A stretch of DNA of 64,000 bases from Pseudomonas fluorescens (lineage in GTDB: Bacteria; Pseudomonadota; Gammaproteobacteria; Pseudomonadales; Pseudomonadaceae), in NCBI RefSeq assembly GCF_902497775.2, contig NZ_OZ024668.1, positions 5,812,326-5,876,325 of the forward strand, given 5' to 3'. Positions 9,836-19,171 of this stretch are shown piece after piece; position 1 is the stretch's first letter; each line of letters begins with the position of its first letter. A model generated the notes under the pieces. That model did no database searches and was not told the DNA's origin. It was given only the letters and a program-made list of their open reading frames with translations. The position numbers were made by a program, and so were the translations under genes.

Positions 9836-11086
9836 ATGCAACGTTACTCAGGCTTCGGCCTCTTCAAACACTCGCTCAGCCACCACGAAAACTGGCAGCG
9901 CATGTGGCGCACGCCCACCCCGAAAAAAGTCTACGACGTGGTCATCGTCGGCGGTGGCGGGCATGGCCTGGCCACCGCCTACTACCTGGCCAAGGAGCAC
10001 GGCATCACCAACGTGGCCGTGGTCGAGAAAGGCTGGCTGGGTGGCGGCAATACCGCGCGCAACACCACCATCGTCCGCTCCAACTACCTGTGGGACGAGT
10101 CGGCGCACCTGTATGAGCACGCGATGAAGCTCTGGGAAGGGCTGTCGCAAGACATCAACTACAACGTGATGTTCTCCCAGCGCGGCGTCTACAACCTCTG
10201 CCACACCCTGCAGGACATGCGTGATTCCGAGCGCCGGGTCAGCGCCAACCGCCTCAACGGTGTCGATGGTGAGCTGCTCAATGCCCAGCAGGTGGCCGAA
10301 GAGATTCCCTACCTGGACTGCTCGAAGAACACCCGCTACCCGATCATCGGCGCCACCGTGCAACGCCGTGGCGGCGTGGCCCGGCACGACGCCGTGGCCT
10401 GGGGCTTTGCCCGCGCCGCCGACGCCCTGGGCGTGGACCTGATCCAGCAGACCGAAGTGATCGGCTTTCGCAAGGAAAACGGCGTGGTCATCGGTGTCGA
10501 GACCAACAAGGGCTTTATCGGCGCCAAGCGCGTCGGCGTGGTCACGGCCGGCAATTCCGGGCACATGGCCAAGCTCGCCGGTTTCCGCCTGCCGATCGAA
10601 TCGCATCCGCTGCAGGCGCTGGTGTCCGAGCCGCTCAAGCCGATCATCGACAGCGTGATCATGTCCAACGCCGTACACGGCTACATCAGCCAGTCGGACA
10701 AGGGCGACCTGGTCATCGGCGCCGGCATCGACGGCTGGGTCGGTTACGGCCAGCGCGGCTCGTACCCGGTGATCGAGCACACCCTGCAGGCCATCGTCGA
10801 AATGTTCCCGATCCTCTCGCGGGTGCGCATGAACCGCCAGTGGGGCGGCATCGTCGATACCACGCCAGATGCCTGCCCGATCATCTCCAAGACCCCGGTG
10901 AAGAACATGTTCTTCAACTGCGGCTGGGGCACCGGCGGCTTCAAGGCCACCCCGGGCTCGGGCAACGTCTTCGCCGCAAGCCTGGCCAAGGGCGAAATGC
11001 ACCCGCTGGCCAAACCCTTTTCCATCGACCGTTTCCACAACGGTGCACTGATCGACGAACACGGCGCCGCCGCTGTCGCCCACTAA
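9836..11086 (+). CDS. soxB: Sarcosine oxidase subunit beta
   Basis: The 416-residue catalytic flavin subunit of heterotetrameric sarcosine oxidase, which oxidises sarcosine to glycine. A Rossmann FAD motif ([18 protein letters not shown]) starts at about residue 36. The segment [12 protein letters not shown] corresponds to the region carrying the His that holds FMN covalently in this family (known from homologues). Start is the ATG at 9836 after the ribosome site CCAGGAG. It lies 20 nt after glyA and 14 nt before soxD. Confidence 0.95.
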   Translation: MQRYSGFGLFKHSLSHHENWQRMWRTPTPKKVYDVVIVGGGGHGLATAYYLAKEHGITNVAVVEKGWLGGGNTARNTTIVRSNYLWDESAHLYEHAMKLWEGLSQDINYNVMFSQRGVYNLCHTLQDMRDSERRVSANRLNGVDGELLNAQQVAEEIPYLDCSKNTRYPIIGATVQRRGGVARHDAVAWGFARAADALGVDLIQQTEVIGFRKENGVVIGVETNKGFIGAKRVGVVTAGNSGHMAKLAGFRLPIESHPLQALVSEPLKPIIDSVIMSNAVHGYISQSDKGDLVIGAGIDGWVGYGQRGSYPVIEHTLQAIVEMFPILSRVRMNRQWGGIVDTTPDACPIISKTPVKNMFFNCGWGTGGFKATPGSGNVFAASLAKGEMHPLAKPFSIDRFHNGALIDEHGAAAVAH

Positions 11087-11100
11087 CAGGAGAAATCCCC

Positions 11101-11430
11101 ATGTTGCATATCTTCTGTCCCCACTGCGGCGAACTGCGCTCCGAAGAGGAGTTCCACGCCGCAGGCCAGGCGCACATTCCCCGGCCGCTGGACCCCAACG
11201 CCTGCTCCGACGAGGAGTGGGGCGACTACATGTTCTTCCGCGACAACCCGCGTGGCCTGCACCACGAGCTGTGGATTCACGCTGCGGGCTGCCGCCAGTA
11301 CTTCAACGCCACGCGTGACACGCTGACCTACGAAATTCTGGAAACCTATCCGATCGGCGCCAAGCCGCAGGTCACCGGCAAAAGCACCAGCCCGCAGTTG
11401 GCAGTCAGTGGTCAGGGAGAAAAGGTATGA
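11101..11430 (+). CDS. soxD: Sarcosine oxidase subunit delta
   Basis: The 109-residue small zinc subunit of sarcosine oxidase. The expected zinc ligands can be seen as Cys6 and Cys9 (FCPHCG) and His60 and Cys64 (HAAGC). It has no catalytic role of its own in known enzymes; it stabilises the complex. An AGGAG ribosome site precedes the ATG at 11101, and the stop overlaps the soxA start by ATGA, indicating coupled translation. Confidence 0.95.
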   Translation: MLHIFCPHCGELRSEEEFHAAGQAHIPRPLDPNACSDEEWGDYMFFRDNPRGLHHELWIHAAGCRQYFNATRDTLTYEILETYPIGAKPQVTGKSTSPQLAVSGQGEKV

Positions 11431-14400
11431 GCCAGGTCTATCGCCTGTCCAACGGCGGTCGTATCGATCGCAGCAAAGTCTTGAACTTCACCTTCAACGG
11501 CCAGACTTACCAGGGCTTTGCCGGTGACACTCTGGCCGCCGCGCTGCTAGCCAATGGTGTTGACATCGTCGGGCGCAGCTTCAAGTACTCGCGCCCCCGC
11601 GGGATCATCGCCGCAGGCTCCGAAGAGCCCAACGCCATCCTGCAGATCGGCGCCACCGAAGCCACCCAGGTGCCCAACGTACGGGCCACCCAGCAGGCGC
11701 TGTACGCCGGCCTGGTGGCCACCAGCACCAACGGCTGGCCGAACGTGAATAACGACGTCATGGGTATTCTCGGCAAGGTCGGCGGCAAGCTGATGCCACC
11801 GGGCTTCTACTACAAGACGTTCATGTACCCGCAGTCGTTCTGGATGACTTACGAGAAGTACATCCGCAAAGCTGCCGGCCTTGGCCGTGCGCCGCTGCAG
11901 AACGACCCGGACAGCTACGACTACATGAGCCATCACTGCGACGTGCTGGTGGTCGGCGCAGGCCCTGCCGGCCTGGCCGCAGCCCTTGCTGCCGGGCGCA
12001 GCGGCGCGCGGGTGATCCTCGCCGATGAACAGGAAGAGTTTGGCGGCAGCCTGCTCGACAGCCGTGAAACCCTCGACGGCAAACCGGCCGCCGACTGGGT
12101 CGCGGCAGTCGTCGCCGAGCTCAAGGAACTGCCGGAAGTTACCCTGTTGCCACGGGCGACGGTCAATGGCTACCACGACCATAACTTCCTCACCATTCAC
12201 GAGCGCCTGACCGACCATCTGGGCGATCGCGCGCCGATCGGCCAGGTACGTCAGCGCATGCACCGGGTACGCGCCAAGCGCGTGGTGCTGGCTACCGGCG
12301 CCCACGAGCGGCCTTTGGTGTACGGCAACAATGACGTGCCGGGCAACATGCTCGCCGGCGCGGTCTCGACCTACGTGCGCCGCTACGGCGTGGCGCCGGG
12401 GCGCAAGCTGGTGCTGTCGACCAACAACGACCACGCCTACCGCGTGGCCCTGGACTGGCATGACGCCGGCCTGAAGGTGGTCGCTGTCGCCGACGCCCGC
12501 CACAACCCTCGCGGTTCGCTGGTGGAAGAGGCGCGGGCCAAAGGCATCCGCATCCTTACCTCCAGCGCGGTGATCGAGACCCGTGGCAGCAAACACGTCA
12601 CCGCGGCCCGCGTTGCCGCCATCGACGTCAAAGCCCATAAAATCAGCAGCCCCGGCGAGTGGCTGGATTGCGACCTGGTGGCGACTTCCGGCGGCTACAG
12701 CCCGGTGGTGCACCTGGCTTCGCACCTGGGCGGCAAGCCGGTCTGGCGTGAAGACATTCTCGGTTTCGTGCCCGGCGAAGCACCGCAAAAACGCGTATGC
12801 GTGGGTGGCATCAATGGTGTGTTCGCCCTCGCCGACACCCTCGCCGATGGCTTTGAAGGCGGCGTGCGCGCCGCTACCGAAGCCGGCTTCAAGGCCGTGC
12901 TGGGGGTGATTCCGAAAGTCCTGGCACGCCAGGAAGAACCGACCGTGGCGCTGTTCCAGGTGCCCCACGACAAGAACACCGCCCGGGCGCCGAAGCAGTT
13001 CGTCGACCAGCAGAACGACGTCACCGCCGCCGCCATCGAACTGGCCACCCGCGAAGGCTTCGAGTCGGTCGAGCACGTCAAGCGCTACACCGCCCTGGGC
13101 TTTGGTACCGACCAGGGCAAGCTCGGCAACATCAACGGCCTGGCGATTGCCGCCCGCTCGATGGGCATCACCATCCCGGAAATGGGCACCACCATGTTCC
13201 GCCCCAACTACACGCCGATCACCTTCGGCGCGGTGGCGGGTCGGCACTGCGGTCACCTGTTCGAGCCGGTGCGCTTTACCGCCCTGCATGCCTGGCATGT
13301 GAAGAACGGCGCCGAGTTCGAAGATGTCGGCCAGTGGAAGCGGCCGTGGTACTTCCCGCGCAACGGCGAAGACATCCATGCCGCCGTGGCTCGCGAGTGC
13401 AAGGCGGTGCGTGACAGCGTCGGCCTGCTCGACGCCTCGACCCTGGGCAAGATCGACATCCAGGGCCCGGACGCGCGCGAATTCCTCAACCGCATCTACA
13501 CCAACGCCTGGACCAAGCTCGATGTCGGCAAGGCCCGCTACGGCCTGATGTGCAAGGAAGACGGCATGGTCTTCGACGACGGCGTGACCGCCTGCGTCGG
13601 CGACAACCACTTCATCATGACCACCACCACTGGTGGCGCGGCGCGCGTGCTGCAGTGGCTGGAGATCTACCAGCAGACCGAATGGCCAGACCTGAAGGTG
13701 TACTTCACCTCGGTCACCGACCACTGGGCGACCCTGACCCTGTCGGGCCCCAACAGCCGCAAGCTGCTCAGCGAAGTCACCGATATCGACCTGGACAAGG
13801 ACGCCTTCCCGTTCATGACCTGGAAGGAAGGCCTGGTCGGCGGCGTGCCGGCGCGGGTGTTCCGCATCTCGTTCACCGGCGAGCTGTCGTACGAAGTCAA
13901 CGTCCAGGCCAACTACGCCATGGGCGTGCTGGAGAAGATCGTCGCCGCCGGCAAGCAATACAACCTGACCCCGTACGGCACCGAAACCATGCACGTACTG
14001 CGGGCCGAGAAGGGCTTCATCATCGTTGGCCAGGACACCGATGGCTCGATGACCCCGGACGACCTCAACATGGGTTGGTGTGTCGGTCGCACCAAGCCGT
14101 TCTCGTGGATCGGCTGGCGCGGTATGAACCGTGAAGACTGCGTGCGCGAGAACCGCAAGCAACTGGTCGGGCTCAAGCCGGTCGACCCGAACACGTGGCT
14201 GCCTGAAGGCGCGCAACTGGTGTTCGACCCGAAACAACCGATTCCGATGGACATGGTCGGTCACGTCACCTCCAGCTACGCCAGCAACTCCCTGGGTTAT
14301 TCGTTTGCCATGGGTGTGGTCAAGGGCGGGCTCAAGCGCATCGGCGAGCGGGTCTACTCGCCCCAGGCCGATGGCAGCGTGATCGAGGCAGAGATCTGTT

Positions 14401-14444
14401 CTTCGGTGTTCTTCGATCCGAAGGGTGAGCGGCAGAACGTGTAG
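11427..14444 (+). CDS. soxA: Sarcosine oxidase subunit alpha
   Basis: The 1005-residue largest subunit. The N-terminus contains a ferredoxin-like region (YQGFAGDTLAAALLANG) and an NAD/FAD Rossmann domain begins near residue 172 (VLVVGAGPAGLAAALAAG). From about residue 655 a GcvT-like aminomethyltransferase domain binds tetrahydrofolate and captures the formaldehyde unit as 5,10-methylene-tetrahydrofolate (family knowledge). It overlaps soxD by 4 nt. Its TAG stop lies within a GTAGGAGCGGGCT sequence that looks like the arm of a REP element, so a REP fragment may have set the present C-terminus. Confidence 0.95.
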   Translation: MSQVYRLSNGGRIDRSKVLNFTFNGQTYQGFAGDTLAAALLANGVDIVGRSFKYSRPRGIIAAGSEEPNAILQIGATEATQVPNVRATQQALYAGLVATSTNGWPNVNNDVMGILGKVGGKLMPPGFYYKTFMYPQSFWMTYEKYIRKAAGLGRAPLQNDPDSYDYMSHHCDVLVVGAGPAGLAAALAAGRSGARVILADEQEEFGGSLLDSRETLDGKPAADWVAAVVAELKELPEVTLLPRATVNGYHDHNFLTIHERLTDHLGDRAPIGQVRQRMHRVRAKRVVLATGAHERPLVYGNNDVPGNMLAGAVSTYVRRYGVAPGRKLVLSTNNDHAYRVALDWHDAGLKVVAVADARHNPRGSLVEEARAKGIRILTSSAVIETRGSKHVTAARVAAIDVKAHKISSPGEWLDCDLVATSGGYSPVVHLASHLGGKPVWREDILGFVPGEAPQKRVCVGGINGVFALADTLADGFEGGVRAATEAGFKAVLGVIPKVLARQEEPTVALFQVPHDKNTARAPKQFVDQQNDVTAAAIELATREGFESVEHVKRYTALGFGTDQGKLGNINGLAIAARSMGITIPEMGTTMFRPNYTPITFGAVAGRHCGHLFEPVRFTALHAWHVKNGAEFEDVGQWKRPWYFPRNGEDIHAAVARECKAVRDSVGLLDASTLGKIDIQGPDAREFLNRIYTNAWTKLDVGKARYGLMCKEDGMVFDDGVTACVGDNHFIMTTTTGGAARVLQWLEIYQQTEWPDLKVYFTSVTDHWATLTLSGPNSRKLLSEVTDIDLDKDAFPFMTWKEGLVGGVPARVFRISFTGELSYEVNVQANYAMGVLEKIVAAGKQYNLTPYGTETMHVLRAEKGFIIVGQDTDGSMTPDDLNMGWCVGRTKPFSWIGWRGMNREDCVRENRKQLVGLKPVDPNTWLPEGAQLVFDPKQPIPMDMVGHVTSSYASNSLGYSFAMGVVKGGLKRIGERVYSPQADGSVIEAEICSSVFFDPKGERQNV

Positions 14445-14503
14445 GAGCGGGCTCTTACAAGGTCAAGCCCTCTTCAATCCACAGAATTCAAGGCAGGTGT
14501 GAA

Positions 14504-15136
14504 ATGAGCACGTTCAACGTCTACCAGCAACGCCCCGGCAACGACGCCAAGGCTGAAACGCCACTGCACCACGCCGACCTGCCCAGCCTGATCGGCAAGG
14601 GTCGCAAGAACGCCGGGGTGACCCTGCGCGAGAAAAAACTCCTCGGCCACCTGACCATCCGTGGCGATGGCAAGGACCCGGCCTTTGCCGGTGGCGTGTT
14701 CAAGGCCCTGGGTCTGGAGCTGCCGGTGGCCCTGACCGTAGTCGCCAACGGCGAGATGTCGCTGCAATGGCTGGGCCCGGATGAATGGCTGCTGATCGTC
14801 CCCGGCGGCGAGGAATTTGCCGTCGAGCAAAAACTGCGCGACGCCCTCGATGGTCTGCACATTCAAATCGTCAACGTCAGCGGCGGGCAAACCGTGCTGG
14901 AGCTGAGCGGCCCCAACGTGCGCGACGTGCTGATGAAATCCACCAGCTACGATGTACATCCAAACAACTTTCCGGTGGGCAAGGCTGTCGGCACGGTGTT
15001 CGCCAAGTCGCAACTGGTGATCCGCCGCACCGGTGAAGAAACCTGGGAGCTGCTGATCCGCCGCAGTTTCTCCGACTACTGGTGGCTGTGGCTGCAGGAC
15101 GCCTCCGCCGAATACGGCCTGAGCATTCAGGCCTAA
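14504..15136 (+). CDS. soxG: Sarcosine oxidase subunit gamma
   Basis: The 210-residue gamma subunit, fourth component of heterotetrameric sarcosine oxidase. It resembles a reduced GcvT/YgfZ fold, with the segment LTIRGDGKDPAFAGGVFKAL early and VSGGQTVLELSGPNVRDVL in the middle. It lies 59 nt after soxA, with the 5' end of that gap holding a REP remnant, and 11 nt before purU. No catalytic role is assigned to it in characterised enzymes; it is needed for assembly. Confidence 0.93.
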   Translation: MSTFNVYQQRPGNDAKAETPLHHADLPSLIGKGRKNAGVTLREKKLLGHLTIRGDGKDPAFAGGVFKALGLELPVALTVVANGEMSLQWLGPDEWLLIVPGGEEFAVEQKLRDALDGLHIQIVNVSGGQTVLELSGPNVRDVLMKSTSYDVHPNNFPVGKAVGTVFAKSQLVIRRTGEETWELLIRRSFSDYWWLWLQDASAEYGLSIQA

Positions 15137-15147
15137 GGAGCAATGCC

Positions 15148-16005
15148 ATGAGTCGTGCACCGGACACCTGGATTCTCACCGCCGACTGCCCGAGCCTGCT
15201 CGGCACGGTCGATGTGGTGACGCGTTACCTGTTCGAGCAGCACTGCTACGTCACCGAGCACCATTCGTTCGATGACCGGCTGTCCGGGCGCTTCTTCATT
15301 CGTGTGGAATTCCGCCAGCCGGATGACTTCGACGAGGCCAGCTTTCGCGCAGGCCTGGCCGAGCGGGGCGAGGCGTTTGGCATGTTGTTCGAGCTGACCG
15401 CGCCCAAGCACCGACCGAAAGTCGTGATCATGGTTTCCAAGGCCGATCACTGCCTCAACGACCTGCTCTATCGCCAGCGTATCGGCCAGTTGAGCATGGA
15501 CGTGGTGGCGGTGATTTCCAACCACCCGGACCTCGAACCCCTGGCCCACTGGCACCGTATTCCCTATTACCACTTTGCCCTCGACCCGCATGACAAACCG
15601 GCGCAGGAGCGCAAGGTGTTGCAGGTGATCGAGGACTCCGGCGCGGAGCTGGTGATTCTTGCCCGCTACATGCAGGTGCTGTCGCCTGAGCTGTGCCGCA
15701 AGCTCGATGGCTGGGCGATCAACATTCATCACTCGTTGCTGCCCGGCTTCAAGGGCGCCAAGCCATATCACCAGGCCTACAACAAGGGCGTGAAACTGGT
15801 GGGCGCCACCGCGCACTACATCAACAACGACCTCGACGAAGGGCCGATCATCGCCCAGGGCGTCGAAGCGGTGGACCACAGTCACTACCCCGAAGACCTG
15901 ATTGCCAAGGGCCGCGATATCGAGTGCCTGACCCTGGCACGGGCGGTGGGGTATCACATTGAGCGGCGGGTGTTCTTGAACGCCAACAGGACGGTAGTGC
16001 TCTGA
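15148..16005 (+). CDS. purU: Formyltetrahydrofolate deformylase
   Basis: A 285-residue cytoplasmic enzyme that hydrolyses 10-formyl-tetrahydrofolate to formate and tetrahydrofolate. An N-terminal ACT domain (residues about 7-85, starting WILTADCPSLLGTV) precedes a formyltransferase domain with the catalytic Asn/His segment NIHHSLLPGFKGAKPY and the Asp in NNDLDEGPII. Start is the ATG at 15148 with AAGGAG upstream; the open frame extends 66 nt into soxG but without family similarity. As last gene of the sox run it frees folate when sarcosine oxidation loads it with one-carbon units. Confidence 0.95.
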   Translation: MSRAPDTWILTADCPSLLGTVDVVTRYLFEQHCYVTEHHSFDDRLSGRFFIRVEFRQPDDFDEASFRAGLAERGEAFGMLFELTAPKHRPKVVIMVSKADHCLNDLLYRQRIGQLSMDVVAVISNHPDLEPLAHWHRIPYYHFALDPHDKPAQERKVLQVIEDSGAELVILARYMQVLSPELCRKLDGWAINIHHSLLPGFKGAKPYHQAYNKGVKLVGATAHYINNDLDEGPIIAQGVEAVDHSHYPEDLIAKGRDIECLTLARAVGYHIERRVFLNANRTVVL

Positions 16006-16008
16006 CCC

Positions 16009-16039
16009 CTGTGGGAGCGGGCTTGAACCGCGATGAGGC
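16009..16039. repeat. Single degenerate REP unit
   Basis: The sequence CTGTGGGAGCGGGCTTGAAC followed by CGCGATGAGG is a single REP arm, with AA in place of the usual CCC in the centre. It begins 4 nt after the purU stop and lies in the 130-nt gap before fdhA. Confidence 0.8.
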
Positions 16040-16135
16040 CTTAGCGTCGAAACAAAGATTCCAGTAACACAGCGCCGCCCCCGGGCAGCGCACTTTGCAC
16101 CGCTACATAACAACAAACTTTAGCGAGGTGAAAGC

Positions 16136-17335
16136 ATGTCTGGTAATCGTGGTGTGGTGTATCTCGGCGGCGGCAAGGTCGAGGTGCAGAAGATTGACTA
16201 CCCGAAAATGCAGGACCCGCGCGGTCGCAAGATCGAGCACGGGGTAATCCTGCGGGTGGTCTCCACCAACATCTGTGGCTCCGACCAGCACATGGTCCGC
16301 GGCCGTACCACGGCTCAGGTCGGCCTGGTGCTGGGCCATGAAATCACTGGCGAAGTCATCGAGAAGGGCAGGGACGTCGAGAACCTGCAGATCGGTGACC
16401 TGGTGTCGGTACCGTTCAACGTCGCCTGCGGCCGCTGCCGCTCGTGCAAAGAGCAACACACCGGCGTCTGCCTCACCGTCAACCCGGCCCGCGCCGGTGG
16501 CGCCTACGGCTATGTCGACATGGGCGACTGGACCGGCGGCCAGGCCGAATACGTGCTGGTGCCGTACGCTGACTTCAACCTGCTGAAACTGCCAAACCGC
16601 GACAAGGCCATGGAGAAGATCCGCGACCTGACTTGCCTGTCGGACATCCTCCCCACCGGCTACCACGGTGCGGTAACGGCCGGTGTTGGCCCGGGCAGCT
16701 CGGTGTACATCGCCGGGGCCGGCCCGGTAGGCCTGGCTGCGGCTGCGTCGGCGCGTTTGCTGGGCGCTGCGGTGGTGATCGTTGGTGACGTCAACCCGGT
16801 GCGCCTGGCCCACGCCAAGGCCCAGGGTTTCGAGATTGCCGACCTGTCCCAGGACACCCCGCTGCATGAACAGATCGCCAACCTGCTGGGCGAGCCGGAG
16901 GTTGACTGCGCGGTCGACGCCGTAGGCTTTGAAGCCCGTGGCCACGGCCATGCCGGCGCCAAGCACGAAGCGCCGGCCACTGTGCTCAACTCGTTGATGG
17001 GCGTGGTGCGGGTCGCGGGCAAGATCGGTATCCCCGGCCTGTACGTCACCGAAGACCCGGGCGCGGTGGACGCTGCGGCGAAGATCGGCAGCCTGAGTAT
17101 TCGCTTCGGCCTCGGCTGGGCCAAGTCACACAGCTTCCACACCGGGCAAACGCCGGTGATGAAGTACAACCGCCAGCTGATGCAGGCGATCATGTGGGAC
17201 CGCATCAACATTGCTGAAGTGGTGGGCGTGCAGGTGATCAGCCTGGACCAGGCACCTGAAGGTTATGGCGAGTTCGATGCCGGCGTGCCAAAGAAATTCG
17301 TCATCGACCCGCACAAGCTGTTCAGCGCGGCCTAA
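16136..17335 (+). CDS. fdhA: Formaldehyde dehydrogenase, glutathione-independent
   Basis: A 399-residue zinc alcohol-dehydrogenase family enzyme that oxidises formaldehyde to formate with tightly bound NAD. Catalytic zinc residues lie in NICGSDQHMVRG and GHEITGEVIE. The structural zinc loop is CGRCRSCKEQHTGVC and the nucleotide site is GAGPVGLAAAASARLLGA. The ribosome site GCGAGG lies 7 nt before the ATG. It follows purU on the same strand after a 130-nt gap with a REP unit. Formaldehyde released by GbcAB and by sarcosine oxidation is the likely physiological substrate. Confidence 0.95.
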   Translation: MSGNRGVVYLGGGKVEVQKIDYPKMQDPRGRKIEHGVILRVVSTNICGSDQHMVRGRTTAQVGLVLGHEITGEVIEKGRDVENLQIGDLVSVPFNVACGRCRSCKEQHTGVCLTVNPARAGGAYGYVDMGDWTGGQAEYVLVPYADFNLLKLPNRDKAMEKIRDLTCLSDILPTGYHGAVTAGVGPGSSVYIAGAGPVGLAAAASARLLGAAVVIVGDVNPVRLAHAKAQGFEIADLSQDTPLHEQIANLLGEPEVDCAVDAVGFEARGHGHAGAKHEAPATVLNSLMGVVRVAGKIGIPGLYVTEDPGAVDAAAKIGSLSIRFGLGWAKSHSFHTGQTPVMKYNRQLMQAIMWDRINIAEVVGVQVISLDQAPEGYGEFDAGVPKKFVIDPHKLFSAA

Positions 17336-17338
17336 AAA

Positions 17339-17388
17339 CATCGCGGGGCAAGCCCGCTCCACTGTGGGAGCGGGCTTGCCCCGCGATA
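17339..17388. repeat. REP pair closing the convergent gap fdhA/RAYT
   Basis: Two inverted REP units form a nearly perfect palindrome (CATCGCGGGGCAAGCCCGCT and its complement around CCACTG). It begins 4 nt after the fdhA stop and ends 6 nt from the stop of the transposase gene. It is the 3' flanking REP of the transposase and a likely bidirectional terminator. Confidence 0.93.
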
Positions 17389-17393
17389 GGGTT

Positions 17394-17849
17394 TCACAAC
17401 CAAACCGCATCCCAATGCGGATAATCCCCCAGCTTCTTCACCAGCCCGGCCCGCAGCGGGTTGGCCACCACATAGCGCGCTACCGCGCATACATTCTCTT
17501 CCCGACGCAACCCATGGTCATGGTACCCAGGCTGCCACAGCCTGCCTTGCAGTGTGCCGAGCTTGTACAGCGCACAACGGCTGCGTGACTTGAAGCGGCG
17601 CATCAGGCAGGCCAATGAGCCCTGCTGCAGTTCGATCAGCCAGTGCACGTGATCGGGCATCACCACCCAGGCCAAGGTGCGAGCGGCGCCTTCGAGTTGT
17701 GCCTGGCGAAACTGCCTGGGGATGCAGCGGGCGGCGTGGAAGTTGTCGAATATTGGCACTCGGTCGCGAGTAATGCTGGTCAGCAGGTACAGGCGGCCGG
17801 GTTCGGAGAAACGACCGCGGCGCGGGCGATGGGAAGCGGGACTGTCCAT
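17394..17849 (-). CDS. REP-associated tyrosine transposase (RAYT)
   Basis: A 151-residue single-domain transposase of the RAYT/TnpA-REP group, related to the IS200/IS605 Y1 enzymes. The HUH metal site is HVH in VVMPDHVHWLIEL, and the nucleophile is the Tyr in ARYVVANPLRAGLV. These enzymes nick REP hairpins as single strands (established for the E. coli member). I chose the ATG at 17849 (MDSPASHRPRRGRF) because the family motif starts soon after; the frame is open 255 nt upstream, where it crosses a REP pair. REPs flank the gene on both sides, the arrangement called a REPtron. All catalytic residues are present, so it may be active. Confidence 0.92.
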   Translation of the reverse strand: MDSPASHRPRRGRFSEPGRLYLLTSITRDRVPIFDNFHAARCIPRQFRQAQLEGAARTLAWVVMPDHVHWLIELQQGSLACLMRRFKSRSRCALYKLGTLQGRLWQPGYHDHGLRREENVCAVARYVVANPLRAGLVKKLGDYPHWDAVWL

Positions 17850-17939
17850 GTCTTGGCTCCTTGGTTGGTGAATATTCAAGGTAGATGCCGGACGGTGGCG
17901 ACAGTGGACCCTATTGAATCCTGATGTTGCCAGGACCTT

Positions 17940-18010
17940 TGTGGGAGCGGGCTTGCCCCGCGATAGAGGTCTGTCAGTCACATCGCATCGCGGGGCAAGC
18001 CCGCTCCCAC
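17940..18010. repeat. REP pair upstream of RAYT
   Basis: Two complete REP units in inverted orientation (17940-17966 and 17986-18010) are separated by about 20 nt of unique sequence. They lie 91 nt upstream of the transposase start and 79 nt before the next gene. Their cores are the same as in the 17339-17388 pair, which supports this RAYT as the enzyme of this REP family. Confidence 0.92.
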
Positions 18011-18088
18011 CTGGTACAAGGGAACAATCCCCCGTCCCCAGGGTCAAACCCTCGTTTTCCCTGCCTTTATGGCTGACGAGGTATTTCG

Positions 18089-18655
18089 ATGAAACGTTTC
18101 GCACTGGTCACCCTGATGACCCTGGCTGCCACTCCGGTGTTCGCAGGCTTCAGCCTCAATGACGCGGCCAACGTCTACAACGCCGCCAAGGGCAACAATG
18201 GCGATGCCGCCGTGCAGGCGCCAGCGGCTTCGGCGGACCTGCTTAATACCCTCGGCAGCGAACTGAAAGTCACCCCCGAACAAGCCATTGGCGGCACCGG
18301 CGCACTGCTGGGCCTGGCCAGAAACCAGCTCAGCAGCGGCGACTACGAGCAGTTGAGCAAAGCGGTACCGGGCCTCGACCTGCTTTCCGGAGAGCAAGCT
18401 CTGGGCGGTTTGAACGGCTTGGGTGCGCTGCTCGGTAAGAGCGACAAGTCTTCGGCCCTGAGCAATGCCCTGGGCAATGTCAAAGACACCAACGACCTGA
18501 ACAACGCCTTCAGCGGGCTGGGCATGGACACCGGGATGATCGGCCAGTTTGCCCCGTTGATCCTGCAGTACCTCGGCCAGCAAGGCGTCGGCGGCTCGCT
18601 GCTGCAGAGCCTGGGCAGCCTGTGGGGCGCCGGTGGTAGCGTACCTTCCGTTTAA
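18089..18655 (+). CDS. DUF2780 domain-containing secreted protein
   Basis: A 188-residue protein with a clear Sec signal peptide (MKRFALVTLMTLAATPVFAG, cleavage after AlaGlyPhe region expected near residue 19-20). The mature part is rich in Gly, Leu and Asn, as in the DUF2780/VcgC-VcgE group, with repeated GLGALLG and LGNVKDTNDLNN segments. It is probably periplasmic or exposed. No enzymatic motif or Cys is seen. It stands 71 nt before the DUF350 gene and could share its transcript. Function is unknown. Confidence 0.8.
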   Translation: MKRFALVTLMTLAATPVFAGFSLNDAANVYNAAKGNNGDAAVQAPAASADLLNTLGSELKVTPEQAIGGTGALLGLARNQLSSGDYEQLSKAVPGLDLLSGEQALGGLNGLGALLGKSDKSSALSNALGNVKDTNDLNNAFSGLGMDTGMIGQFAPLILQYLGQQGVGGSLLQSLGSLWGAGGSVPSV

Positions 18656-18726
18656 GGCAGGTATTTGCGCGGGCGGGGCGGTGTGCTATATGTCCCGCCC
18701 CGTTTTACAAGGAAGTGTGATTCGCC

Positions 18727-19155
18727 ATGTTTATGGATGCCCTGAAGATGTCTTTGCCTGCCGACGCCGTGCTCGGCTTTGTGGTCTACATGCTCGGCGC
18801 CGCCGTGCTGTTCGCCCTCTACGCATTCATCTACACCCGCCTGACCCCGTACAACGAATTGCGCCTGATCCGCGAAGGCAACAATGCCGCGGCCATTGCC
18901 CTGGCCGGTGCGCTGATCGGCTTTGCGATTCCAGTGGCCAGTGCCATTTCCCATTCGATTTCCCTGCTCGACTTCCTGCTCTGGGCGCTGATCGCTGCGG
19001 TGGTGCAGTTGCTCGCGTTCGTGGTGGTCAACCGCTGCGTCAAAGGCATGGCTGAACGGGTTGCCCGCCAGGAGACCGCCTCGGCCATTCTGCTGGCCGC
19101 CGTGTCCATCGGCACTGGCCTGCTCAACGCCGCCTGCATGACCCCCGCCGCCTGA
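18727..19155 (+). CDS. DUF350 domain inner-membrane protein
   Basis: A 142-residue membrane protein with about four hydrophobic helices (near residues 15-38, 55-78, 82-103 and 118-136). It fits DUF350, a family often encoded beside GspS-like ATP-grasp enzymes and DUF1190 proteins. Polar segments between helices (YNELRLIREGNNAAAIALAG) are the family signature. GTGTGATTCGCC precedes the ATG; an alternative ATG lies two codons later. It is first of a three-gene set with 16- and 9-nt gaps. Biochemical role is unknown; association with envelope modification is a published prediction for the family, not shown here. Confidence 0.85.
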   Translation: MFMDALKMSLPADAVLGFVVYMLGAAVLFALYAFIYTRLTPYNELRLIREGNNAAAIALAGALIGFAIPVASAISHSISLLDFLLWALIAAVVQLLAFVVVNRCVKGMAERVARQETASAILLAAVSIGTGLLNAACMTPAA

Positions 19156-19171
19156 TCAGGGACGATCGACA

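Noticed and set aside
11547..14264. A 905-codon open frame antisense to soxA, and similar long frames antisense to glnE, the TonB receptor and dipA
   Set aside because: They lie opposite genes with clear family motifs, have biased His/Arg/Gly-rich translations and show no recognisable domain. This is the usual effect of high third-position GC.
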